In this document: positions 63,241 through 64,000 of the stretch, in pieces | How the letters are laid out: each line of letters starts with the position of its first letter | How positions within the stretch are numbered: position 1 is the first letter of the stretch | Source: Hyalella azteca | Lineage: Eukaryota > Arthropoda > Malacostraca > Amphipoda > Hyalellidae | Assembly: GCF_000764305.2 (NCBI RefSeq) | Contig: NW_025932995.1 | Coordinates: 1 to 64,000, forward strand | Length of the DNA stretch: 64,000 nt | Reading direction: 5' to 3' | Program-made: the position numbers and the translations under genes | Notes under the pieces: model-generated | Told to the model about the DNA's origin: nothing | The model's input: only the letters and a program-made list of their open reading frames with translations | Database searches by the model: none

Positions 63241-63887
63241 CAAGCGGGGTTGATGCATCATAGCTCTCATCAATGCTTCACAATAATGGTCGAAGCACCA
63301 AAGGAGAAGTCAGTTCACCAAACGTGCCTGGGGCAAATTCACCATACGTGGGTTAAATGTAGCTAAATGTTAAAAGTGAGGCCAAAGAACCTCAAGGTTC
63401 CAGCAACACATTTTGGTTCGCTGCATCGTAGTTGGAGGCAACGCTCCAAACTTGGGGTCAGTGCCCCATAGATGTACTCAATGCCCTAAGTGGGGTTAAC
63501 GCACCATAAGAAAATAAGAAAAAAAACTTTCAAGGATACAGTGCGCGACTCTCGCCGTTACACGTAATGCGGCGAGTTCGTTTCGACTTGGTTGCTAAGC
63601 AACCACTAATGGCCGGAAAATACCAACTTGAGCTCGTCCCTCATATCCGAGGTGCAGGCGAGCGAACATTTCCGTAGCAAATGAAAAGACCTGGAGAAAT
63701 GGTTTCATATAACTCGAGATTGTGCGAGACATTCAAGATGATGAATTAACTTTATTTTTACTAGAGGCTAACTGCAACTATCGTGTGAAAAACGACTGAT
63801 GTGAGTGGCAAAGTTCATTTCAGTCAAAAACTTTCGAGTTCTATAAAAAGTATGTCGGTATATGATTTACTTGATGTGATAACTTTT

Positions 63888-63972
63888 GAGAGCAGTCAAG
63901 GTTATGCAAGTGGTGAGACTTCAAATGCGAGTGGTAAGACTTCAAATGCGAGTGGTGAGACTTCAGATAAAT
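63888..63972. repeat. 21-bp tandem repeat x 3.5
   Basis: Units of GTGGTGAGACTTCAAATGCG plus A, almost identical. Confidence 0.92.
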
Positions 63973-64000
63973 TCTGCAATAAAAAAAATCTGTTCTGGCT

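Larger units (their letters stand above)
38227..64000 (-). other. Upstream intron or 5' flank of GARNL3
   Basis: 25.8 kb with no exon I can assign. It is intronic if the gene's 5' exons lie beyond the window. It holds the Penelope-like fragments (48.7-51.5 kb), two A-family and two B-family elements, the directly repeated 1.7-kb unit (53.0-58.3 kb), and arrays at 42395-42735, 59107-59548, 59535-59800, 60764-61222, 62930-63240 and 63888-63972. 38390-40500, 40605-42390, 43470-44820, 45270-48700 and 61230-62930 show nothing I can name. Confidence 0.5.

Overview
This is animal (metazoan) nuclear DNA: AT-rich, nearly free of open reading frames, with one spliced gene whose small exons sit in long introns, plus many minisatellites and decayed mobile elements. 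An arthropod, probably an insect with a medium or large genome, is my best guess from the intron and repeat style, but no feature fixes the species. I see no prokaryotic gene, rRNA, tRNA or CRISPR array.

The one gene I can support is on the minus strand: an orthologue of GARNL3 (GTPase-activating Rap/Ran-GAP domain-like protein 3). Five consecutive internal exons read, in transcription order, 38226-38142, 31335-31217, 17172-17108, 16216-16150 and 11805-11703. All have consensus AG/GT borders, matched phases and one continuous frame of 146 full codons. They cover the conserved region just before the Rap-GAP domain and the start of that domain. The catalytic asparagine region and the C-terminal citron-homology domain must lie beyond base 1. 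The 5' exons must lie between 38.2 kb and 64 kb, where I did not find them, or beyond the window.

Layout: 1-11.7 kb is an intron with several tandem arrays. 11.7-17.2 kb holds three exons in a repeat-rich setting. 17.2-31.2 kb is a 14 kb intron with arrays and two MITE families. 31.2-38.2 kb holds two exons and a large 42-bp array. 38.2-64 kb is upstream intron or flank. It carries two pairs of inverted Penelope-like element fragments (48.7-51.5 kb), a directly repeated 1.7 kb unit (53.0-58.3 kb), an identical 96-bp repeat at 40.5 and 56.4 kb, and more arrays to the end.

The most notable observation is that tandem duplications lie right against most exon borders and in several cases copy the splice sites. 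The clearest case is exon 16216-16150: its 5' splice site is present three times, 21 bp apart and in frame, so use of the distal sites would add 7 or 14 residues to the protein. The other main point is that both Penelope-like fragments have the same inverted, head-to-head structure. I did not find a new defence or enzymatic system here.
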